Source: Zarea fungicola (lineage: Eukaryota > Ascomycota > Sordariomycetes > Hypocreales > Cordycipitaceae). Taken from it: a DNA stretch of 19,973 bases. The stretch is from the NCBI GenBank assembly GCA_900169235.1, contig FWCC01000165.1, positions 1 through 19,973 on the forward strand. Direction: 5' to 3'. The notes beneath the pieces are model-generated. The model did not search any database. It was not told the DNA's origin and saw only the letters and a program-made list of their open reading frames with translations. The position numbers were made by a program, and so were the translations under genes. Shown here piece by piece: positions 10,187 to 18,968 of the stretch; positions within the stretch are counted from its first letter, which is position 1, and each line of letters starts with the position of its first letter.

Positions 10187-12443
10187 TCATACTCCATTGA
10201 GAAAGTACCGCATCTTCTTTAAGCCTCGTCTGGGACGCATTGGAGTATCGTCTTCTTTGATGCGGCGCTTGAGCGGATTGGACAAAAGATAAGGCAGACT
10301 CTCATGGCCCTCCCCGCGACAAGGGAAATGATTGCTGTGCTGTCGACAAGGACAGGTAAGTGTCCAAACTTGCGTATTAAACAGTGCAGATAAATCTTTG
10401 AGATGCTTTGAATGGTGTGCTCGACTGTGAAGCTGACTTAATTCGTCTAGATACTTCTGCTGCTGGATCGAATCGATAGGTTGAAAGGCCTCTGAAGTGC
10501 AGTTCGGGTTTTTTATCTGGGGCTTGAGAATAGTGATGTTTTGTGACTGGAACAACAAAAAAGCATCTACCTGAGTGTGAATGGAATTGACTTCATTCGG
10601 ACACTTCAGACGCGCGTCAACGTGTTTTACAGCTGTCAGCGCATTCCCATGAGAACCATTGACCTTGTTGAGATGGCTGGTCAAGTGTTTCAGCGCATCT
10701 TCAAAAGTTTGATCATGAAATTTGCGTTCACAGCATGATGCAGCGTACGCGAGAACATATTCTGCCCAGTACATAGAAGCATGGGTGAAAAAGCGGCACA
10801 CATTCAACAATTCGGCACTGTCTCGGGAATAGAATTGCTCCGCGGCCGAAGCAAGGCAGCGGACAGCCCCCAACGCCTTGTCTCTCTGAACCGAGTCGAT
10901 GTCGATTGTAATTGGGCTGTCTCGGTGCAATACAAAACTGAAGATATTGGTCAGTCACCTGTAATACGTTGTAGTCTAACGGGGACGTCCATAAAAGCTC
11001 AGAGAAAACACCAACGCAATTGGGGCAAATGGAGAAGACGCCTAAAACAGAATGCAACCCACGTACTCTTTCAAAGTAGGATGTATGAACCTTATGGTGT
11101 TGTTTCGTGTCCCTTCCAGCAGAGCTGAACAGTCGTGCAGAGGATTTGATTCGGCAGACCCAGGTCCTTCGTGGGTAAAGCTTACAGCGGAGAGAATCTC
11201 TTTTTCCTGCAGTAAAACATCGGAATACATAAGCCACTGAAGAGCGCATTGAATTTTGGTGACTGAGTCCAAGTGACGCCTCGATAAGATATTGGAAACC
11301 ATCTTTTTGTAGCTGCAAGTGGTGTATATCAGCAAATGTGTAAAAATCACCAGTATCGATCGGGCATGTCTTACAGTCCGTTCAAATTTTCCGGTAGTCC
11401 ATAGACGGCAGTTGTCAACTCTTCTTGTGTTCTGAAGAATTGCCTTGACAAGTAATCAATAGCTAATCTCGGATACAGAAATGTTCCTATGACGGAATTA
11501 ATCCTGGGGAAACATTTGAAAAAAAAAAAAAAAGAAATGCCTTTCAAAACTGACCGTGAGACTTTTTAACTATCTCGACGCCAAGAGGTACAAGATCATC
11601 GACTCCCACGCCAAACTCGCTGAATCGGCCGGAGACCAAAATCAGACGCTTTCGAGTGTAGAAACGTATAGAATCCATATGGTCCTGTTCCCCGCCGAGT
11701 GAAACAATGAAATTTTTTCCAACTCCTTCGCTGGGAGGTTTATCGCGACTAGTGAACAAAACGTTGCAGGATTGCTGGTGGCTGCCACCGATCTTCTCAA
11801 GAATTAAATTCATCAACCGTGCTTTATCATCACAGGCATTGATTCCATCAACAATGATCCAAATCATTTGTTGATCTTGCAACGATCTGGAGACAATGGC
11901 AACTAGTTCCCGAACAAAGTCTTCGAGTGTGGGGATCGCCTGAGGCTTACATTCATTGATTGAAATCTCGTATGCGTAGGTTATCGCATCGACACTCACT
12001 TGAAGTAGCTGCCTTGTAATGGAGTTCAGGATTTGGTCGTATTTCGTTGAGGAGCTGTGGCGTTCGTCGCAAAAGTGGCGGATCACAACGTGGTTGTCAC
12101 GAGAAAGGAATTCTGCTAGGTGCGCAGCAAGAACACTTTTGCCAGTGCCTGCTGCTCCGTCAAGCCACACTAGGTGGGATTCGTTGTGACTTTTGAGCCG
12201 TTGCCTCAGCCACCCACATGTTTGCTCGTTCATCTCGTCCGCATCGCTTGTCAAGGTATTCCAGATGGCTCGCTGATCATCTTCGTTTACCTCAATTGCC
12301 CGGTAGTTTCTCAATATCTCCGTCATTGACACCTCGTCAATCTCATTGAGTTTCTCCGTGTGTTTTATATAATATGGTTGTAGTTGGGTCTTGGTTTCTA
12401 GCTCATCGAGGAGCTTACCATGGTGGCTCATGTTCTCCAACAT
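10187..12443 (-). CDS. NACHT-domain NTPase (NLR-like protein), four exons
   Basis: Proposed exons are 12443-11555, 11486-11375, 11312-11067 and 10937-10187, giving 665 residues. The introns of 68, 62 and 129 bp have donors GTCAGT, GTAAGA and GTACGT with consistent phases. A Walker A motif GAAGTGKS lies at residues 96-103, a Walker B-like strand IWIIVDGINAC near 194-204, and a sensor-like VLFTSRDKP near 228-236. After splicing, the usual post-NACHT signatures appear: a G-x-FLYPRLAIDYL segment, an ALQWLMYSDVLL winged-helix segment and IHPTLKDFVL. The last 250 residues hold no ankyrin, WD40 or TPR repeats and end in a basic tail. The N-terminus is short: no ATG precedes 12443 in the frame, and a TGA lies just upstream. 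Fungal homologues act as NTP-driven switches in non-self recognition and cell death. A missing upstream effector exon cannot be excluded. Confidence 0.82.
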
Positions 12444-13315
12444 TGCACGAGTTTCCCCCAACGTGTGTTGAAGGGTTGACAATGGGAGGCCGAAGACTCA
12501 ACTAGTTAGCAGCCCGTTTTATTTTCAGACCAGCAAACGATGAAAATGAGGCACGTGGTTAGGGCATGGCTGCCTCATGGACGGAACAGACCTTAGTGCA
12601 GGCCACCTCTAGTGTATGGTGCATTGCGGCTGGCACTGACCCGTCACTAGCGCCTTTGATTCTCTTCATAACAGATTCGAGTTCCAGTACCTGTGGCAGA
12701 ACCCACCACGGTGACCACCCCACCGCCGTGACCACCGCGTCGCGACCTTCCGGCTTCAAATTAAAATTAAAAATCAACATTAAATACAGAAAATTTATTT
12801 TTAGCTCATTTTATAGCCCTACATCGGCTCTCTGCTTTTATCTTTTTTTTAAGCTCATTATGTAATTTCTTTTGCTCTCATTGTACGGCTTTCTCCACAC
12901 GCTCGACGCGCTTCCGAGCCTTCGCCAGCTCTTGTTCTTCTCTTATTACCATCATATTACGCGCATCTTATACAGACAAAACTCCGCCTAACTAAATTTT
13001 TACCCTTAGACTTTCAATTTGGGCCTTTTCCATATCTTCACAGCGTTTAAGAGCTCCTCAAGCTATACAACTAGCGTGCCCTTCTTCATTTTCTTGATCT
13101 TGGCGCCCAGGCGATAGACTTCATCATAATCTTCGTCATCTTCACTAGTCGCTTCGTTGATCGTTCAAGTGACTCGAAACTGCTCTTAAAGTTCCTAGAA
13201 TTAGAAGGTATGCCTACTGTAAAATTAAATAGTTAAACTCCTCAGAAGAGGCAGCATCTCCAGAAACCAATCCGGTATTGATATCTTCATTATTTGGCTC
13301 TAGCAGTGGCTCTGG
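12444..13315. other. Intergenic, AT-rich, with small coding-like scraps
   Basis: No complete gene is seen. The minus strand holds two short protein-like stretches: a 24-residue, Glu/Lys-rich, coiled-coil-like frame near 12948-12874, and an acidic-then-basic stretch near 13145-13075 (EDDEDYDEVYRLGAKIKKMKK). Both end in stops and have no convincing partners. Just upstream of the NACHT gene the coding strand shows GCTAACTAG near 12515, an intron-end-like motif. It is followed by an in-frame TGA, so it does not extend the gene. Confidence 0.4.
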
Positions 13316-13612
13316 ATGCAAACGCCAAATCTGACGGAGAATTTGCTCAGAATTGAGAGGCTCAATTCCTATCCTATAATCTTAAAGGCCTTAATTATAG
13401 ACTCTCTTTTTAGGGTCTTGATGTGGAACAACAGTCGCGTACTGCTAATTGATTTTGAGCGAGCAACGCTAGTGGAAGAACGAACGCCGCTTATGCCGAT
13501 GTCCCCGAATCGAAAGCGCAAGCGGTTAGACGAATCTGCTAAAGGCCGGAACGAGTTGCGTGCTTTTGAGGCAGAGGTTCGGAGGTTGAGAGATTATTAT
13601 AGCTTTAATTGA
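13316..13612 (+). pseudogene. Protein-kinase-like fragment (C-terminal catalytic part)
   Basis: The frame carries VLMWNNSRVLLIDFERATL followed by SPNRKRKR. This pattern resembles the catalytic-loop asparagine and DFG-equivalent (here DFE) strand of atypical kinase-like proteins common as dispersed families in filamentous fungi. The first 30 residues look unrelated, and a TTTTTAG acceptor-like site directly precedes the recognisable part (about 13413). No P-loop, lysine strand or HxD motif is found in the upstream 500 bases. It ends at a stop after YYSFN. It is most likely a 3' fragment of a broken gene; a short expressed remnant is possible. Confidence 0.5.
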
Positions 13613-13889
13613 CAAACACAGATCGTCGACGATTGCCTCACTGGATTTTACCGCATTTATGTAATTCCAATGGTCGTCTCCGAAATAAACCTGGTGGTGC
13701 ATGTTATATTGAGACCGCAAAAGCATGATGCAATATAAGAAAGACCATAAAATATTAATTCGCATGAGTTATTTATTGTCATTCACTCTCAATAGTTTAT
13801 TTTGGTATTAATAAATAGAATAATTTGAGGTGTTAGCCTTAACCTCAGTCTCCTCGCTTCACTCTCGGCAAGATCACGAGCTCATACGA

Positions 13890-14700
13890 CCCGAAAATAA
13901 CTAGAGGTGATTAAGAGCCTCTGTTTTGCATTCCTCTCAGGCTTCAACAGCAGCCTCGGAAAGACGTTGTAATTCCTGGTTCGTCTTCGTCATATCTGCA
14001 AGTTCAGGATATCGGGTGCAATGGTCTCTTTAAGCATTTTCCATACGTTTTCGATAGCCTTGAGATCAGGAGAGTACGCAGGCCACTTCTGTCGGATAAG
14101 GCGGTCTCTGTTCAAATGGAGAAGCAACCCTGGTGTAATTGCTGGATGCCATGAAGTCATAGCTATCAGGTGGAAGCCTGGGACGCCTACGGCAAGCCGG
14201 TATAATAAGGAGGACTCAGACAGATTGGAAGAACAACAGCAACGACAAGTAACTGCCTGCATACCCATGAACAAGAAGCAACTAACTGCCTCTCATAACG
14301 TGGCAATTTCACTAGTTCAACACCATGATCTTCAGCGCACTCAACCAGCCATTCCTGCACAATTCTGGCTTAATGTGTTGGAGCGTTATCTTGGGCGAAT
14401 ATATTTCCTGGTTCAGCGATTGTTGGAAGGTTTTCTTGAAGGCATTTGAGAATCTGGCGTCCTGTAACGCCTCTGCGAGGCGATTCAGGGTCACCAAGCA
14501 GCGGCGGTAAAGATGTCCGTTTATTGAACGCAATTCCGGCCCAGAGCATCTCAGAATCACGCGATGGTTTTGCAATAGATTGAATATGTACTCCTTCAAT
14601 ACTGGTGGCCTAGCGATTTTAAGTTGAGTTGTGGAGCTTAATCTCTGCGTACCACTGGAAGTCAGCGTTGGCCTTGCCCTGTCAAATGTCCCAAAAGTGA
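13890..14700 (-). pseudogene. Tc1/mariner-type transposase relic with stops, frameshifts and an insertion
   Basis: Reading the minus strand across frames reveals DDE transposase landmarks: MLWAGIAFNKRTS (about 14560-14515), NIFAQDNAPTH then a stop (about 14405-14373), ARIVQEWLVECAEDHG, and WPAYSPDLKAIENVW (about 14085-14041). Downstream come LKETIA and, in another frame, RYPELADMTKTNQ and LQRLSEAAVEA. The second Asp (in QDNAP) and the final Glu (in ENVW) are both visible. An in-frame stop follows the DNAPTH block and at least two frame changes are needed, so it cannot encode an active enzyme. About 215 bases between VKLP (14301-14309) and KWPAYS (14085) have no counterpart in the family. Terminal repeats were not found. 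Confidence 0.78.
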
Positions 14701-14895
14701 CTTTCATTCCCTTCGTCTACCGACGGGAATGGTTGGATCACAGAGTATCCAGGCACTCAGGACACTGCCCACTAGGCCTTGATTGACTAGTTTCATTGTG
14801 TTGAATACTCGGCAGCTCGTATAGAGATACATAATACCAATGCTGAAAGTCTCGTTTGTGGCGAAATTACGCAAAAGCCCGCTCCATCAAGTCCG

Positions 14896-15447
14896 CTATG
14901 AAGTTTTCGTCTTTGGGCGTAATGGACAGTCTCCGCGGCAATCAGGGCACCGGAGGCAGCCTGGTTTGGCCCAGATTCGGCGACATTTGCATACCCAGAT
15001 GTCGCGTCCGGTGTGTGTGGTGAGGCTATCAAAGGGTGCGTGGAGGCCCAAGTGGACACCACACTCAATACAGAAACGACGAAGTGAGATTTGAGTATCC
15101 ATGCCGGGGATGGGATCACGATCGGTAACCAAATTGCCATTAAAGTTGACAAAGGCATACTGAGGCTGCAACATGTCGAAATGCTCCGGGTGGCGTACAC
15201 GGAAACAGATGTAACACTCAAAGTTTCCTGGCTTGTAGCCCTGTTTACTAGGACGGTGCTGGGGAAAGTCTTTCGCGGCACGCATGACAAATTGAGCCTT
15301 GTCATTGGCATCCGCCATACGCTGAGGGTTAATCCTTTGGTTAAAGTATCGGTTGGTGGTTGATAAGTGAATAAGTGATTGGTAGTCTAACCGGCGGAAG
15401 ACATTTCTTTGCAGGTCACTTGGCAACCTTTCAATAAAGGACAGCAT
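14896..15447 (-). CDS. F-box protein with paired-cysteine (zinc-binding-like) motifs
   Basis: A 183-residue protein starts at the ATG at 15447, which has a good context (TCCACCATG). The frame stays open upstream to 15786, but that part is Ser/Thr-rich, shows no domain and is probably 5' leader. Residues about 4-43 form an F-box (LPSDLQRNVFRRLDYQSL...), the module that binds Skp1 in SCF ubiquitin ligases. Cys pairs follow at C78/C81 and C126/C129, then a dense set C153, C155, C164, C167, C170, C174, suggesting one or two zinc sites for substrate binding or structure. Size and order fit a widespread but uncharacterised Pezizomycotina F-box family. No intron is needed. The substrate is unknown. 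Confidence 0.8.
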   Translation of the reverse strand: MLSFIERLPSDLQRNVFRRLDYQSLIHLSTTNRYFNQRINPQRMADANDKAQFVMRAAKDFPQHRPSKQGYKPGNFECYICFRVRHPEHFDMLQPQYAFVNFNGNLVTDRDPIPGMDTQISLRRFCIECGVHLGLHAPFDSLTTHTGRDIWVCKCRRIWAKPGCLRCPDCRGDCPLRPKTKTS

Positions 15448-17190
15448 GGTGGACCCAGAGAGAGAGTATGGTAACGGCCACTTGAAGGACTGGGACTTCT
15501 GAGGTGGAAAAGTGGCACGTATTTTGTGAGGCACGCGACTGACTTGAGCTGTGGTAGTATTGCTGCTCGTCTTTTTGGTGCCGGTATCGCAACGTATAGT
15601 GGTATGGGTCCTGCTTTGAGGGTTGGTAATGCTCTTGTTGCTGCTGTTGCTGACGTCGTTGTTGTGAACTGTACTGACGACCTTTATCTCTGGTAATGAT
15701 CGCGGGCGGCAGGCACATTCGATGCGGCAGGAGTAGACAGCGCAATTATTGCCTAGGAGGTAAATGAATCTCCATATACCCTGCAAGCAAGAGGCAGAGG
15801 CGCTGGGCGATTATGCAGGTGAATGTGCGTGTACATGCAACCTGGGGTCTCTGGTTTTGGCGAGTTTCTGAATTAAATGGTGATGCTCCAGTCGGGGTAG
15901 CACGGGCACAGTGGGATGTGAAAAAGCACAAGCACGAACGAAGTGTAAGAAAGAGAGGTGAAGGTTAAGAGGACGGGGATGGGAGAGGAAGAAATAGTTA
16001 AAGTACAATGTATTACTGTACTGTATACACAAGACTAGGAGGGCAATTGGGCAGCATCGGTCTGAGTGTAGAAGGCACCGAACGGGCTGACCAATTTTCT
16101 TCTCAGCTCCATGCAACATACGAGGGGCTGGTCCTTTTCGAAGCCAGAAATTTTTTTTTTTCAATATACGCAAGGTTGACTGCAGCAGCTTCATGTAGTC
16201 TGGACGTAAAAAAAGAAACCTTTCAGTCAGCAGTACAGACAGACCATACCATGCAGCCGCCTGATCGCTATGAACGCGCCGCGCTGTGGACGGTTTGCCC
16301 TGCTCGGAGGAGTGGGTGTAGCTCCAGTAAATCAATAGCCACAACGCAGCTGAGCTTTGCGTTATGTACCTTATAGCCATGTCAGCTCTCTCCACTTCTC
16401 ACATACTGATTGTGAATTTCACACTTGCAGGCTTGGCTCCAAAGATTCCGGCCGCAGACTGCCAACTCCTGGGCTTTCACTCCACTCTACTAGCACTAAC
16501 TACCTCGTGGTTCGCATAGGTATCATGCAGATTGAACTGATCTGACTGGAAGAACCACTGCGGTTGAAGGGTCTAGAACGCAGCGAGAGTGCTATGCGCG
16601 CTAGGCTACCGAATACAATTTTCACAAGTCCTGAGAACGCTTATCTCAAGAGAATCTTAGACCTTGCCCCATGTTTGACTAATCCAAAGAAATCCGCTCT
16701 ACTCCGTACTGGACTCATATCTGTGCAATAAGTCAGTACCTACCTGACTAAGACTAGCGCATCTCCTTATGAAATAGTTAGTGTATGTTTGTAGAGTTCG
16801 CGAAGCAGGTAATCCGGGGTGCCAGCATACATTTCAGTGTCTCAGCATGAAGAGCGTTTACTACAAATAGTGACAATAGATTACATAAATATTATAATAC
16901 AGTGAATTCCTACAGTGCAAGTGCCGAACTCCGTCCCGTTGCGATCTTCCAGCTGCAACTTGCCATGGCAACAGCAAAGCATGTAAATGACGATTGTAGA
17001 TGAGGTTTCAGTGCATGATTCCTGTTAGAACCCTGACCTGTCACTAAATAATAGCATAGTTGCCCGGATAAACTCCTACAAGGCTGCTAATCAGATGAGA
17101 GAATGTCGTTTTTTGGTCTCAATATGTAGGTCTGGACAGATAGGTCCAACTCCTGTTCAGGTGGGCTACTTCTAATGCTTTCTCCTCAAC
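15448..17190. other. Intergenic region without a recognisable gene
   Basis: The first part is the leader/promoter of the F-box gene, with CAG/CTG-like trinucleotide runs near 15630-15665. Short frames such as 15811-16395 (-), 16008-16376 (+) and 16357-16545 (+) show no family motif and mostly shadow one another. 16850-16910 is AT-rich. No RNA gene or mobile element is seen. Confidence 0.45.
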
Positions 17191-17640
17191 TCAATACCAG
17201 GACACCATCCATACTTCAGTTGCCCCCTCTCTTTTGCGTTGCTGTGATTCCTGTTCGTGTTTATCTCCAAGTAGCCAACCCCGGTCGAAGTTTTGGAAGT
17301 CAATGGAATCTAATTCGGCGCAAATTCGCCGCTCCTCTTCTGGCACCTCTTCTTCTGGCACGTCTTCCCCCAGATTCCCAGACTTAGATCTTTTAATGAC
17401 CACGGCCGCATTTTGGGAATCCTTTTTCTTCTTCTTGGTGCGAGTTCTAGCCTTCGGAGGACGAGGTATTCGATAGCTGATCGTACGTCTTGAGCTACGG
17501 CAGAGGCACGAAGCCTCTCCAGAACACTGTAACCGCGGTTGTCAGCCTATACACAGCACTCACGGGTATTTCACAGACAGAATTTTGCTTGCCTTTTGTG
17601 TTTGATTTGTACAGCGACGACAGGCTTGCGCAATTGTCAT
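17191..17640 (-). other. Tentative lysine-rich, acidic-patch coding remnant or small gene
   Basis: A frame without stops runs from about 17545 to 17191 on the minus strand. It reads IPRPPKARTRTKKKKK, then an acidic EDVPEEEVPEEE stretch, but has no ATG at a sensible place. An ATG frame starting at 17640 (MTIAQACRRC...) could splice by GTGAGT (17563) to ...TTACAG (17527), but that intron would be only 37 bp. It leads into a different frame (VLERLRASAVAQDVRSAIEY) that stops soon after. The two protein-like frames overlap near 17470, so a frameshifted relic is one explanation. No family is recognised. Confidence 0.25.
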
Positions 17641-18968
17641 TGCAGCGTGTCTTCAGGACTCTGTGACAGACAGACAGTTGATGTTAACAGGTGAAGATAT
17701 GAATTTAGCATCAGCAGGGGAAAAAAAGGCCAGAAGAGCCCAGATATGCTTAACCCTTTGTGGAAAGTACACTGTCCTCCAGCCGACCTGCCAAGGGAAG
17801 CAGGGCTGAGGCCGGCTGCTCCACTAAACATCGCAGCACGACCGTCGCAACTCCATGAAATTCTCGGTCAAATATTTAGCGAGCCGCTTCAGTACAAATC
17901 AGAGTAATTATGGCGGTCGTGGGCCATCCGTGCCTCTCTGTGGAGACTGGGAATAGCAGCGAGGAGACGTCCAATGCAAATCGTGAAGGGCTTGTGGCCA
18001 CTGCCCTCTTACTTGTGGGCCAGTCTTTGGGCACATCCGGAGCCTTGAGGTAACCCCGGGCTATTTGTGGCGATAAGTCTTCTTCTTGTGCAGGAGCATG
18101 AAAGTTTAAACTGGGTGGATATCTAGTCTCTTCCAGCAAGCCGCCTTGCATCGGCGTACTGTGGGTTCAATGTTCAAGGCGCTCACTTTAGTCGGCTGCG
18201 GCTGGACATGTCACCGCTGATCCGAGCAAGTCTAACCACTCTACCTGCATTTACAAGACGATACACGCCCCAACATGGCGCCGACAACTACCTGTGCCAG
18301 CACCCATCACTGCGTAGTGGCACTACAGGATGTGGTGGGTGTTCACGTGTAGCCCAAACCTGTGTTTTCGCTCTCTCCACGTCAGTCTCAAAAAGAACCG
18401 CCAGCTTCCCCCGCTTTCTTGTATTACACTTCCAGACACACGGTTTGCATCGTGCAATAGACGGGGGCATGGTCGAACTGCGAGATGTCAGCTTCGTGGC
18501 CTCAGTGTCTCCGCATATGCCGGAGCAAACTATGTTAATTTTTGGTAAATGTAGAGCTAGACTTGCCAGTCAACAGGCTCTGAACTGACGCAACGTCGAG
18601 CTCATGGCTCAATCAGCACAGCTACCATCTCGGGAAGGCTGGCAACGTGCAGCTCATGCTGGGGGCTACTTTTTCAGGCCGTTTGTGCCAGCCACACATG
18701 TCCCTGCAGGTAAGAGAGATACAAGATGGAAGGCTGGATAAATGGTCTCAGGGGGCATTCAGTTACTGCTGATTAATACATAAACGGCGCCGCATCCTGC
18801 CCCTAAAATTAATTTCCGTAAAGAATCGAAATTTCCCGACCCGACCCCCGGCTACATGTACTCTACTTTACTTGTATGTATACCCGGGGCAAACGCTTCT
18901 AGTCGTCACCATTCCAACCACTATTGAAGAGCACTCGCCACATCCTCCCTACAGCCGCACACCGTCAA
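17641..18968. other. Intergenic region upstream of the Myb-like gene
   Basis: Frames such as 17876-18151 (-) and 18208-18588 (+) have no recognised domain and no supporting splice context. No tRNA or mobile element could be supported. 18780-18968 is presumably promoter and leader for the plus-strand Myb-like gene. Confidence 0.45.

Noticed and set aside
12444..12482. Start of the NACHT gene at 12482
   Set aside because: The codon there is TTG. The first in-frame ATG is at 12443 and a stop codon lies a few codons upstream of 12482.
13828..13856. Short imperfect palindrome (TGAGGT...ACCTCA) near the end of the Tc1/mariner relic
   Set aside because: The stem is only about 6 bp and no matching copy was found on the other side of the relic, so it cannot be called a terminal repeat.
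15448..15786. N-terminal extension of the F-box protein to the ATG at 15786
   Set aside because: The extra 113 residues are Ser/Thr/Asn-rich with no domain, and the ATG at 15447 has a better context directly before the F-box. An extension cannot be fully excluded.
18160..18255. tRNA-like pieces on the minus strand (GTAGAGTGGTTAG and a GTTCAA-like stretch)
   Set aside because: The stretches cannot be folded into a cloverleaf with matching acceptor and T-arm stems, and the order of the boxes is wrong for either strand.
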